A stretch of DNA of 64,000 nt from Branchiostoma lanceolatum. Taxonomy: Eukaryota; Chordata; Leptocardii; Amphioxiformes; Branchiostomatidae. How positions within the stretch are numbered: the first letter of the stretch is position 1; each line of letters starts with the position of its first letter. Below, piece after piece: positions 1 through 10,972 of the stretch. The stretch lies in the NCBI RefSeq assembly GCF_035083965.1, contig NC_089724.1:26980974-27044973 (forward strand). Direction: 5' to 3'. Made by a program: the position numbers and the translations under genes. Under the pieces are notes generated by a model. It was given only the letters and a program-made list of their open reading frames with translations. It searched no databases and had not been told where the DNA came from.

Positions 1-45
1 AACCTTTGACGTCGCATCTGGTGTGACCTTGAAGTGTGTCCCAAC

Positions 46-3000
46 ATGGCGCGGCGTAGCATGAGGTTGGTGGAGTACGGGAAGCCCTTCCAGCTGACGA
101 AGGAAGAGGTACCCACTGCACCCAAGGGTGGGGCTGTCGTCAAGGTAACCTTTACCGGGTCATGTATACGTATATCCGCCACTTTATAAAACAGTATTAG
201 TGGGTTTAGCAGTGTACAGTGCCCCAGATATGCACATTTTAGATATACAGGAGTGCATTATACTGGGGGACGTTGTATTAGAAATTCATTTAGACGCTTT
301 CTCCAGGGTGGTAGGTTCTTAGTAGACGTTACAGAAGTCAGTATCTTCACTATAAGGTCATTATAGTTATTCTTCGCCCAGAGATGAAACGCTGAGTATA
401 ATGGGGGCGGACGTGCTCGTCTTTACTCTAACTTGTTCATTGTGGTTTGCTCATTAGTTACTCTCCATAGAACTGACGGTGACCTTTGGAAGGAATGCAC
501 GTTTGTTGTGTCAATAGACTTTAAGGTTGTTGGACTGCTGACGTACAACTAGTTAGTTCAACTAGAGTACACCCTCCTTTATCAGCGCTGAAACCCGCTC
601 GGGGAATGTTCGGCAAACCCTCCCGGTCTCAGCCCTGATCTTTTGAACGGAGATTTTGGCTTCTGTGGGCGTCACAGACAGTTGATCATAAATAATTAAT
701 GAGCTAGCCTTATATTTATTTTAACACAAACAGTCGTTAGTTGCTCATGAATAATTAAGTAGCGATGTAAGACGTAAGCTGATTGGCTGATAGCTTCCCA
801 GCGTCCATTGCGGCTTTGCTCGAGATGAGCTTTAGCAAAACCCTCTGATTGGCTGAAAGCTGTTTGGTGGTGACGTCGCCAGAAGCGTGTTCAGGAGCTC
901 GGAAGGGCAGGGCCGCTATGGGAGGTAACGAACATATCGGGTCTGCTGGGAGGATCGATGCTAGAGTACAGCTCGGCAGGGACGACTCGTACAATAACTG
1001 TGGGGCTGCCGTTAACGGCGCAAAATGCATAAAATGTGTTAGGGTTGTTATTTTGGTTTGGGTTATCTAAATGTTTAAAATCGCTAGCAGGCCTCAACGT
1101 TGCGCCCTAGGGGAAGACACTTTACACCTATTTCTCCACTCGACTCCATTCTCATGTGAAAATGTGTTCCTAGCTTCGGTTAGGGACGTAAAGCAAGAGG
1201 TCCCGTGTTTGAGGACAGTCACACCTCGATCACGTTTTAAGAACCCACCACACGTATCGAAAAGAGTAGGGGCCCATACCATTGTGTGTGGATCAAACCT
1301 TACAGTTACGTAGCGTGCATCTAGCTATAGTGTACTAAACTGTAGTGCTACGCCCAATAAAGGCACATGCATTTATCAATCTGTACTTACCTATTTTGTA
1401 ACCAGGAGTGATGGAAAAGACTTTTGGTACAAAACTCCTAAGATGCATTGAAAGTAAAGATACGTTGTCTTTTTATTGTTTTCTTTTCTTTTACCATTTG
1501 TTGTTTAAACTGCCCAGACGGAATACGCAGGGATGTGCCATTCTGATGTCCTCATCATGGATGGAGACTTCCCAATGCCTCTCAATACCGTTATGGGTAA
1601 GTCACACTTACACTCACTTTTACACATTTCTGTACACATGTAAGCTACGCCAAAAATAGTTACTCGAGCAACTGGATAAAATTTCGAAACAGTCAGACGT
1701 TTCAGACAGCATCCGCTATATCTTTCGTCAGTCACTAAGGAAAGCTCTGGAAAGATCTGACTGTTGCTGTGTATCCAGTTGCTTGAGTACCTATTTTTTT
1801 ACCTATCTTATTACCTGGATGTCTAACCTTCATCAACGTATATGTAACCTAACCTAGCCAATCAGGCGGTAGGATCTGAAGCCAAACAATGGCTTGGTTT
1901 ACACACGGACTCGGAGTCGACTCCAAAATGCGCGTGCGCGTGTTAACCCAGCCATTGTCGTCATGTCTGTCTTCAAATTCCATGTCAGTCGAGATATAGG
2001 GAGCGTAGTTGTTTACCTTGATGCCTTCTATGTGCGATGTCACCACTCTACAGTTGGGCTTCCTATATCTCGACTTGATGTGACGACATGACGATAAAGT
2101 TTGGCTTCAGATGATCCTGAGATACTCCCTGAATGACACTAGAAGAGGCATTAAAAGTAATTCAACATTTCTTCTAACATATGATGACTGAGACTGGTGA
2201 TTAGACAAATATGTCCCTTCCTACCTTGTGACCTTTCTTATTTCACAGGCGCATGTAACTGTCCAGACGAGACAGTTGGACTAAGTTTAATTTCCATATT
2301 GTGAATTTGAATCTTTGTTAGAATACTAGTAACACACGAAATAAAGATCATACTGGTCAAGGGAAAGGTTCAAATTTTCTTTCGACAAAAGAGAATTGAC
2401 TCACCCATTCTCTTGCGTTGTAATCAGAGAAGACGAGCAAGAGAGGTCGAACCTTTCCATGACGTCATGTACCAACACAGATCACCCTCCTAAAAGCAGG
2501 ACCCCTAGGCCTATCGCTCGATTCGTTGGCTCGCTCGCGTAGGGGCCCTGCTCTTTAGCCCCGGTAGACATGGTTCTGGCGATGTTACTGACAGTTGCTC
2601 ATGAATAATTAATGAGCTATCCTTATTTGGATCATGGAACAATTTGGTGGTTAATTTGTTCCGAACCTAAAGTAACGATGTGAGACGTAACCTGATTGGT
2701 TGATAGCTTCCCAGCGTCCTTTGCGCTTTTGCTCTCTAGATGAGGTTTAGCAAACCCTCTGATTGGCTGATGCTGTTTTGGTGGCGACGGCGCCAGAACC
2801 GTGTCTACCGGGGCCAAAGAGCAGGGCCCCTACGCGAGCGAGCCAACGAATCGAGCGATAGGGGTCCTGCTTTTAGGAGGGTGACGCAGATGAACTTTCA
2901 TGCTGAATCGAAAAGCATACAGGTTTCATTGCAATTTCGGATCTTACCTGTCCGTTGGTCGGTTGGCTGGATTGTACCAGTTTAGCTGGTGCATGTTTCT

Positions 3001-3130
3001 AACCGAATGTTCTTTTTGATACGATGGGAACATTTTTGTGCTTCATCAGGGCACGAGATAGCTGGCACAGTTCACGACATAGAGCCTGGAGAAGATCTGA
3101 AGGTGAGTCTGCGGAAAGTTCAAAGAATGA

Positions 3131-3190
<60 letters not shown>

Positions 3191-6100
3191 GGAATCATTT
3201 AAAGGCAACCAAAGAAACGTTAGGGCCCAAAAATGGAAATCAAAAAAAAAAGAAAATGCTGAAATCTTTATGGTAGAGATATTTACTAACACTGTTAAGC
3301 ACATTTGCGTAATAACTTCATACTTTGAGCCTTTTAAAATCTTGCAAAATTGTGCCGTAACATGATCCCCTTAGTTTCGCGAGCCTACAAAAACTGCGGC
3401 GATGATTTTCAGTGAGTTCTCACTTCACAACGACGTCATATTTTTTGCATATAAACGTCACTATACATTGTGATAGTGTTGTTTGAACTGATCATGTATA
3501 GACATGACTAAATAGATTGACTTTCAAAACCCGATTTTCGGGCCCTAATATTGCTTGGGTTTCCTTTAAACACAATCCACACATTGCCAGAAAGAAAAGT
3601 CAAATTCTAAAAGTCGATGATCTCAATCCTCTGTGAAATATTCATAGTTTTTACGAATCTCTCGTTTCATTCATAATTGGCAGTTTCACGCTATAGTATG
3701 CATTTTCCAGCAGCTATCTATGCAAATTTGGACCCGGGCCAGGCCATCTTTCCCATCCTGACAATGTCTGGTATACACCATCTTCCGTCACACGTCTTGG
3801 CACTGGGTAATATCCAAATAACTGCGAACACACCAAGACATGTACAAACAAACACACAGACCGAACACAATATCGCCGTTTTCACGCAGGTAAAAAAAAC
3901 AAGCAGGTAAAGTACATGGCCAAGCAACGCATCAACTTTGTGTTTATTTGTTTGTTTGTGTAGGTAGGAGACCGGGTGGCCGTGTACTGGCAGGGCGGGT
4001 GTGGGGAGTGCAGCAGGTGTGAGGTGGGAGAGACTATCGCATGTCTCAAGGACATCAAACGCCACCTCGGAGCAATGGAAGATGGCGGGTGGGTCTCACT
4101 GCTGCTAAACTCGCATTTGCGTCAGGATGTTCTCCGCGAATCATGAATACTTTCAAACTGCATGAGAAAGTCCATAGACCATATCCCGGATCCTCTTGCA
4201 TGCTGGGTAAAACTGGGTCATGGCAACATAGACCGGGCCAGACACAGTACGCATGCGCCCATATACGTTGCCATGGCAATATGTGCCTTGCCTCTTGAAA
4301 TACCCATATAATTCCATGATCCATAATAAGGGCTAGTGATAGATAGCGATTCAATACAAACTGAAATCAAAGTCAAAATGGTGTTACTTCATTTACATAT
4401 TTCATTTACCTGAAGAATACATTCCTCCAGTTTCTCGGATTACGTCATCGTCCCTGACACCAGGCTGCTGGTGAAGGTGCCTGACACGGTTGCCATGGAT
4501 ACGGCGTGTCTGCTCCCCTGCTCCGGGCTGACCGCCTACAACGCTGTCTGTAAGATGTTGCCGACGGTTCAGGACTTCGCCAAGCATACAGGTAAAGCTA
4601 AATATCCTACAACGAAAAGAATCTAGCAATGAAGTTCTATCTAAGGTTTAATAGAACATCATTTGTATAATATAAAACTCCCTTCATCCTTTTTGTTTAC
4701 TCCTTTGTTTGCATCCATGCTGTTAAGATAATATTGCACACCCATGTTGCAGCGGACTGTGCAGTACTGCTGGTGGGCGCTGGGGGGCTAGGCCTGTGGG
4801 GTGTCCAGTTCGCCAAACAACTACTTCCTGCCGGCGTTCGCGTCATCAGCGCTGACGTCGACGTAAGTGAGGCGTTATGTTATGAGATGTAGATGGAGAA
4901 AGCGAACACTGTATGATTCACAATTTTACACAGTTCACAGATTATAAAACAGATCTATGTCTCTGTTTAAGTGATTGCGAAGCGCCTTAGTTGTAGAAAC
5001 GTACAGCTGTAGCGAGAGGCAAGACGGCTAAACCTGTCAATTAGAATTGACTTTTGACTATTGATAAAAAATAAAAATTTTCCCATTTCCCTTCAGAATG
5101 TGAAACTGGCTACAGCAAGAGAAGCTGGGTGTGATGAGGCTCTGTTGTGGGGAAAGGATGGTAAGTCTGCAGTAGTGTCATCATCAAGAAAAAGAAACAT
5201 GATGAAAAATTGAAAGAGATTCTGACACACAAACGTTATGCCTGCTTAGTTTTCCAACGATTTCATTCAGTTTAGATATTTGTTTGAATTATATCAGTTG
5301 ATGACGACACCGCTGTGGCTGCAGCCAAGAAAGCCTGTGGGGGCCTCGGAGCTGCTGTGGCGGCCATTGACTTCGTCAACGTGCCTGAAACTTTTGGGCG
5401 CATTGAGAAGATATTAGCACCGGTTAGTAATCTCGTTTGATAACAGTTACGCATTGTTGTTCAACTTGCTGTTTCTTGATATGTCACCTACTGTTTTAGA
5501 GAAGAAAGTACTAGAAAATTTCAGAAAAAAGTACAGTCCAAAACACGCTAAAATGGGCCCGGGTACGCAGTAGATTCCCTGGTGTCGTCAACCGTTAACA
5601 CCTCGCCTGCCATCGTAACTTATCTTTCGAACAACATCAAAAAAGTAACACAAAAAAGATACTACAAATATACAACAACACAGATATTCTTACCAGACGT
5701 ATATATATCTACATGTATATATATACATACTTCTATGCCTGACAAACGCGTATGACTGTTCACATCATCTCTTGCACATGTTCGGATGTACATAGCTCCC
5801 ATCACAGCGTATTTCTTTCCTATACATCTGCCTCTGTATACCGTCTGATGCCAATGAACATAACTGTTCCCCCATGTCCAGGGCGGGATGCACGTGTTGG
5901 TCGGTTTGTTGGGAGTCGGTGCGTCCGGTTCCGTGCCGCTGATGCCATACGTGCTGAATCGTCATCAGATGACGTCATTGCTCATGGGATCGCTTCCGCA
6001 GCTGAAGGACCTCATGGCCCTCGTGGCGCAGGGGAAGGTACGTACTTTTAAAGGAAAGCTACACAAAAATTGAAAATCCTACTATGCTATGCATATATTC

Positions 6101-7953
6101 CAAAGTCGAGTTCTTATTTCAAGTTGTTTCACATAAGTCCGTCATAGTTCTTGGATTTTCCAACATTTGCAACTTATGCCGTGCTGACGCCTCTCACCTG
6201 ATAATTTTGGTACACTTAACACTGACGTCATATAATTCAATCATCAGTTGAAAAATTTAGAACACTGACGTCATATAATTCAATTACAGGTGAGAAGGCA
6301 ATAATCTCACCTGATAATTGAATTATATGACGTCAGTGTTCAGTGTACCGTAATTATCAGGTGAGAAGGCGTCAGCACGGCATAAGTTGCAAACGGTGGA
6401 AAATCCAAGAACTATGAAGGACGTATGTGAAACAACTTGAAGTAAGAATTTGACTTTGGAATATATTAAGCATAGTAGAGTAGGATTTTCAATTTTTTGT
6501 GAATCTTTCCTTTAAAGTTACTTCCCGGCATCTTAATTATATCGCTGACACCATGCCAGTGTTATTGCTAATGCCCCTGTCAATCAATCAATCATTCGCA
6601 GGCATCAGTGTCTGATGCATGGCGGCTGCAGACATGCATAGGGCTCGCCAGGCTGGTCTGCTCTCGGCGTGGACCCTCCAGTTGTTTCTGGTAACTCCCA
6701 GCCCCCCTGTCACAGCAAGAAAATTGATTGGCCGAAGGGTCTACACTGTAAAGCTCTAAATGATATTTCCGGCTGTAAGACGCCATCAACCTCTTCACCA
6801 GGCCCGACTCGCTCGGTACGTTACCTGCTATTCCAAGCCGGTAATTTGGCTTCAGGCGACGTCACCACCAAAACACCTTTCAGCCAATCAGGGGATTTGC
6901 ACAAGCTCATCTTGTGCAAAACCGCAAACGTCGCCGGGAAGATATCAGCCAATCAGGTTACGTCTTGCAGCGCTACTTTGGGTTCAGAACAAAATAACGG
7001 CTGTTTGTGCCAAATAAGGCTAGCTCATTAATCATTCATGAGCAACTGTCAGCAGGGCCGATGCGGGAGGTAACGTAACGAGCGAGGCGGCCTGCTGAGG
7101 AGGGTGTACGCCATGCGTTTTTTTCGTTCATCGCGCGTTTTTTAGAGATCGGCCGATGTTCGTAGGTCACCGAGTCCCATCCAATGTGATGGGGTAGATT
7201 TTCAGATAAAAATTTCGCTCGAGTCCCTGGCGACTTTTTAAATTAGGCGACCTTCTGACACTCAACACTATACACGACCAAAGCTCGTCAACAGGGGCTC
7301 AAATGGGATGGTAAAACTCCCAGACAAGACTGAAAGCTGCAATAACTCAGAATGATCTAGTATAGCCTGGAAACCATACCATCGGGGGCTCCCCGATATC
7401 TCTACGTCGCTGGGATTGACCCCCGCCAGCCCAGATAGATTAGCCCGCTCGGGGTGTTGGTTTAGGGCCTAGGGTTAGATTAATCTAGGCGGCGGCGAAA
7501 GTAGGGTGGCAGCGGAAGTAGGGTGGCAGCGGAAGTAGGGTGGTAGCGGAAGAAGAAAGGCAGCTAAGTAGACAGGCTATAAGAAACGGTTCAATAAAGC
7601 AGACTGGGCCCGGTAAAACCCACCTAAGCCGACCCCTAGAGAGCGGGACCAGTCAGGTGGCGTCCAACAGCGTCTGCCCCCACCCCACGAATGTTATGTT
7701 ACCGTTTTATGAGATATGCTTCTTAAAATTGGAGAAAAAAACGTTTTCAAAGTTTTTAAAGCGCTATGATCTGGAACAAGTATAACCCTGCTTTCTTGCA
7801 CCTTCAGTCCTTAATTTTCATATTTGTTTCTTTCTTTCTTTTTTTCAGATCAAGCCACCGCCTATTTCCCATCATCCCTTGGAGAACGTCTATGACGTCC
7901 TGCAGGATCTAAAGGCTGGGAAGGTCGAAGGTCGTGCGGTTGTGAAGCTGTAA
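46..7953 (+). CDS. Zinc-dependent alcohol dehydrogenase-like protein, copy 1 (MDR family)
   Basis: Ten coding exons: 46-144, 1518-1596, 3050-3102, 3964-4088, 4431-4591, 4753-4862, 5097-5160, 5298-5422, 5882-6037, 7849-7953. All junctions are GT-AG and the joined frame is open for 358 aa. The N-terminal GroES-like half carries catalytic zinc ligands C40 (CHSD), H61 (GHE) and C149 (LLPC), plus the structural zinc set C90-x2-C93-x2-C96-x7-C104. The Rossmann half has GAGGLG at 181-186 and an acidic D207 at the end of the second strand, which in this family favours NAD over NADP. The expected role is oxidation of an alcohol or reduction of an aldehyde in the cytosol; the substrate cannot be read from sequence. 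The start sits in a block (CCTTGAAGTGTGTCCCAAC) shared with both paralogues. Exon 2 is 79 bp against 85 bp in the others, so the loop before GHE is two residues shorter. An AATAAA at 8281 may serve as its polyadenylation signal. Confidence 0.9.
566..960. mobile_element. MITE family 1, copy a (intron 1 of dehydrogenase copy 1)
   Basis: It shares its interior with 2483-2883 and 6784-7109: GCTCATGAATAATTAA, a GTAAGACGTAA block and two TGATTGGCTGA motifs. Ends related to CACCCTCCT are diverged here. Confidence 0.6.
1071..1315 (+). mobile_element. SINE fragment
   Basis: It carries the amphioxus-type SINE body also seen at 21672-22043: GGAAGACACTTTACACC, CTTCGGTTAGGGACGT, GTTTGAGGACAGTCACACC and CGAAAAGAGTAGGGGCCC. 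The tRNA-like head is missing. Confidence 0.65.
1646..1843 (-). mobile_element. Inverted-repeat element with hammerhead-like core
   Basis: Inverted ends (TACGCCAAAAATAGTTACTC; GCTTGAGTACCTATT) are followed by a tail (CCTGGATGTCTAACCTTC) also present after the relative at 50002-50091. On the minus strand CTGACGA (1731-1725), a stem and GAAAC-GTC (1703-1697) resemble the conserved core of small hammerhead ribozymes known from Penelope-like elements. Confidence 0.55.
1871..2117. mobile_element. Small MITE
   Basis: Inverted ends GGATCTGAAGCCAAAC and GTTTGGCTTCAGATGATCC bound about 247 bp, with a second inner pair around CGAGATATAGG. No coding capacity. Confidence 0.6.
2483..2883. mobile_element. 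MITE family 1, copy b, long terminal inverted repeats
   Basis: The arms are about 95 bp. The left starts CACCCTCCTAAAAGCAGGAC and the right is its near-perfect reverse complement ending TTTTAGGAGGGTG. The interior is shared with copies a and c, including two ATTGG motifs. It lies in intron 2 of dehydrogenase copy 1. Confidence 0.85.
3130..3185. repeat. (TG)n microsatellite
   Basis: Uninterrupted TG dinucleotide repeat of about 54 bp, starting 30 bp after exon 3 of dehydrogenase copy 1. Confidence 0.95.
6047..6519. mobile_element. Palindromic (foldback) element in intron 9 of dehydrogenase copy 1
   Basis: The arms of about 230 bp are near-complete reverse complements: TTAAAGGAAAGC at the left end, TTTCCTTTAAA at the right. 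Motifs such as GACGTCATATAATTCAA occur on both sides of the centre near 6290. It starts 10 bp after exon 9. Confidence 0.85.
6784..7109. mobile_element. MITE family 1, copy c
   Basis: Opposite orientation to copies a and b in the interior (CAGCCAATCAGG twice, GCTCATTAATCATTCATGAGC). The right end is GAGGAGGGTG and the left end is diverged. Confidence 0.7.
7140..7320. repeat. Dispersed repeat shared with 19085-19265
   Basis: Both segments contain ATCGGCC, GGTCAC, a GGGTAGATTTTCAG motif and a GTCGTTGACAG or CTCGTCAACAG end in the same order. Similarity is moderate and the class is unknown. Confidence 0.45.
7373..7658 (+). mobile_element. TAGCCTGG-type MITE, copy 1
   Basis: It starts TAGCCTGGAAACCATACC and contains CCCGCTCGGGGTGT, AAAGCAGACTGGGCCCGG and a CTAGAGAGCGGGACCAG end. 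The same order is found at 41450-41717 (reverse) and 61787-62061. A short tandem GGGTGGCAGCGGAAGTA repeat lies inside. Confidence 0.8.
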
Positions 7954-9094
7954 AGTTTTGAGGGAGTCAATTGCCAACTTTGATGTCCGACCATCGAGAT
8001 TAGAGCATTCATACACATTTAATTTCACAATTTGTAATCCTCGCTATTTACTGATATTCAGGGTACGAAGCAATAGTGTGTAAAGAAATATGACCAATTA
8101 TCGTCCAATTATTAAAAACGTAAATATCCATCTTCAAACCGCGCGGACAGAGCCAAATGTTTAACCCATGGGAAGATATATCAGCTCTTCTAAAAAGAAA
8201 ATGCATAGTCACCGGGTTACCCATTATCGTCCATTTGAGTCACCCTCCTTCTAGCGCTATACGTGAAGAACATAGACCAGAATAAATGCACATTAAATGT
8301 CCAAAGTAGTCTACAGACAAATGATAGTAAAGTCACAATGATTGTCCTGTCGCTTGCTTGACAGAAGAAAACAATGTCGTGCTGGGAATTTCACCGACAT
8401 GAGCGGCACGTGGCGTTTATTGCTCATGAGAACTAGCTTTGGCAAAATACACCTCGACATGTGGACATGACCCCAAACTGGACGATAACTGGTCATGCAC
8501 GATAACTGGTCATGTTACGTTAACCGTTACTTTGCGTAAACAAAAGATCAAGGAATGCTGGCGGAGACTTTTTTTCTGTGTCATTTTTGTCTTCACCGAT
8601 CAGCATAACGGTTTCTGAAGATGACATCGTTGCTTTCTTACTTCATGCAGAGTATTACCTATTTAACAGTTTAATGCAAGAACTTACTAATAGCTAATAT
8701 CACCAATGCGTATCAAAATGTACACAATATGTAGTTTCCATTCCGACCCCTGGAAGATTAGGCCCAAAAGGGGTTACAGGGGGTATCACAATAAACTCAA
8801 ATTCAAATAAAGGATGACATAAATGAAATAAAGGTCGTTGTAACATTTTTTTGTAAGACTGATTAATTTTGTTTTTAAGAGTAACAATATGTGTAAGACT
8901 TTAAAAATTGGGAAAAACATGTCAGCTGGGAGGATGGTTCTTCTATTCTACATGATATATTATCACACACTCATATATTGAAATCGACAATTTTACAGCG
9001 CTCATCCGTGGTTACTAAGAGTGGCCCTCCTACACGAATAGTTTAATAGATATTGATATAAACTACTGATGTAGTGATAAGGCTGTGACGAGAG

Positions 9095-9470
9095 TGGATA
9101 CATTTATACCTTTGCCAAGAAGGTTATGTTTTCGATAGCGTGTGTGTGTGGATTAGCAGCTTAACTCGAGAAGGCCGGGATGGATTGTCTTTATATTTGG
9201 TAGGTAGGTAGGTTTTCATGAGACCTAGAGATGATTAGATTTTGGGGGCCCCACAGCGGCTTCTTAAGGTACTGCAGCGTAACTTCCTGTTTTGATATCT
9301 CGTGTTCTGGACATGCTGTGGTCCTGATTTTATAGTGGTAGATAGCTCTTTGGAGAGAGAGTAAGTGATATAGGTTCCCCCCCAGCGGCTTTTTTGGAAC
9401 TGCAGGAGCAGGTTCTGCTTCAGACTTTGAAAGGGACTAACTCAAGAAGGGCTTGTTCACACTGCAGCAG
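9095..9470 (+). repeat. Dispersed repeat with GTGTGTGTG core
   Basis: Contains AAGGTTATGTTTTCGATAGC, GTGTGTGTGTGG, GATTAGCAGCTTAACTCGAG and a repeated (C)CCCAGCGGCTT motif. It is related to 12955-13190 and, in reverse, 46775-46935. Transposon class not determined. Confidence 0.5.
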
Positions 9471-9861
9471 CGACACCTAGCTGCAGTGTGAAGTATAGCA
9501 TGTAAGCATTGCCTCGAGAATGGTGTCAGACGGTCATCTAAACGTCGGCCACGGATCAACCCTGTTTGTGCACAAACAACTGTGTCAATCGTACCTAATT
9601 CTTCTCACAAAATCTTCAATTACTTAAGTCACCCGTGCTTTAATACTACGTGTTACACTACTGCTTGCAATGGGGGGGGGGGGAATCACTTGAACATCGA
9701 CCGTGCAAAGTGTATGTAAATACAGAAAGTCAGCCTTCGACCTCGGGTGTGTGTCCCAACATATATAGCGCGGCGTACAGCGATATTCAGCCGACCGTTG
9801 TCCCCATATTGAACCCGAAGGAAGGCAAGTCACGGTCAGTAGGGTCATGTTACATCAGCCT

Positions 9862-10789
9862 TTAACCCTATCCAGACTGGGGGGGGGGGGGGCTAAAAGT
9901 GCCCGCGGCAACTTTGACATCGTATTACTGCCAAACGATGTATGCTACGACTACCAAACTTGGTGACTTTTCCTAAAATTTTGTTGGGAACAATTTTATA
10001 CTAATGGTTAAAGTTTATCTTTTTTCATGTTGCCATGGCAACGGGTTTCTAACAGCCATTTTATGCAAAAATCATTAATTTTTTGAAAACAATGATATTT
10101 CTCAGGTTTTCTTGCACAACTACACTAGTTTTCCCACATGTAAAACAATATATGTAATTAGATGTAACTTTCCTGATTTAATATTCATAATTTATGCTAA
10201 TTGATGACGTAATCAGTCAAAATCCAAGATGGCGGACTATATCACTATTTCAGGTATCAGCAGGCTTTTTTGCCTTTAAAATCGTCAATACCTGACATTT
10301 TCTTTATCAGAAACATTTAGATTAACGTTTCTAGTCTATTTTCAGTGTCCTTTGGGGTCATAAGTGGAAAAAAAAGGATTTTTAAGAATTTCAAAATGGC
10401 CGATCCAAGATGGCGGATCCCAAGGGATCGCTAACAACACATGACGTCACTCTATGGCGTCATTTTGACGTCAACGTACTTACCATTGACGTTGTATGCC
10501 TTGCAAACCTTAAAATGAATGATACAAACCGTTTTGTTTAATACCTTTAGATATTACGGGAATTCCCTATTTAGCCAATAAAATCACATCGATGACGTCA
10601 TAATTACGTCATATTACGTCAGAACGTCACCAAAATTACAGGACTTATAAAACTTGACGTGAATATCACTCCCTGCAAATTTGGTGATGATACATCTTAC
10701 CGTTCGGAAATTATGAGGGGGGGGCCGAATCAGCCCCCCCCCCCCCCAGTCCCAGATATACCAAAAAAGCCCAGTCTGGATAGGGTTAA
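9862..10789 (+). mobile_element. piggyBac-like MITE, copy 1
   Basis: It is bounded by TTAA and the inverted repeat CCCTATCCAGACTGGG, with G- or C-homopolymer runs just inside. TTAA target sites and CCC-starting ends are typical of piggyBac. There is no coding capacity over 928 bp. It ends 183 bp before the ATG of dehydrogenase copy 2. Confidence 0.85.
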
Positions 10790-10927
10790 GAATGCTGATC
10801 TCAAGACGTCACTTAGTCTCACAGCCGTACACTGAAATTTCTGAGTGTGTTCTTTCCCTCTGACTACCGCTACCTTTTAGAGATTATTTTGGTGGCAGGT
10901 GTTGTTTTGAATGGTGTAACTTGAGAC

Positions 10928-10947
10928 TTAGTGACCTTTGACGTCAG
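10928..10947 (+). promoter_or_regulatory. DR1/CRE-like site upstream of dehydrogenase copy 2
   Basis: TGACCTTTGACGTCA lies about 28-42 bp before the ATG. On the reverse strand it reads as a nuclear-receptor DR1-like pair (half-site AGGTCA, one-base spacer) and it contains the CRE palindrome TGACGTCA. Copy 1 has ACCTTTGACGTC at the same place (3-14). Inferred from motif only. Confidence 0.4.
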
Positions 10948-10972
10948 GTGTGGCCTTGAAGTTTGTCCCAAC

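Noticed and set aside
3024-3365. Cys/Val- or Thr/His-repeat proteins near 3.1 kb and 11.2-11.4 kb
   Set aside because: These are translations of TG microsatellites inside introns.
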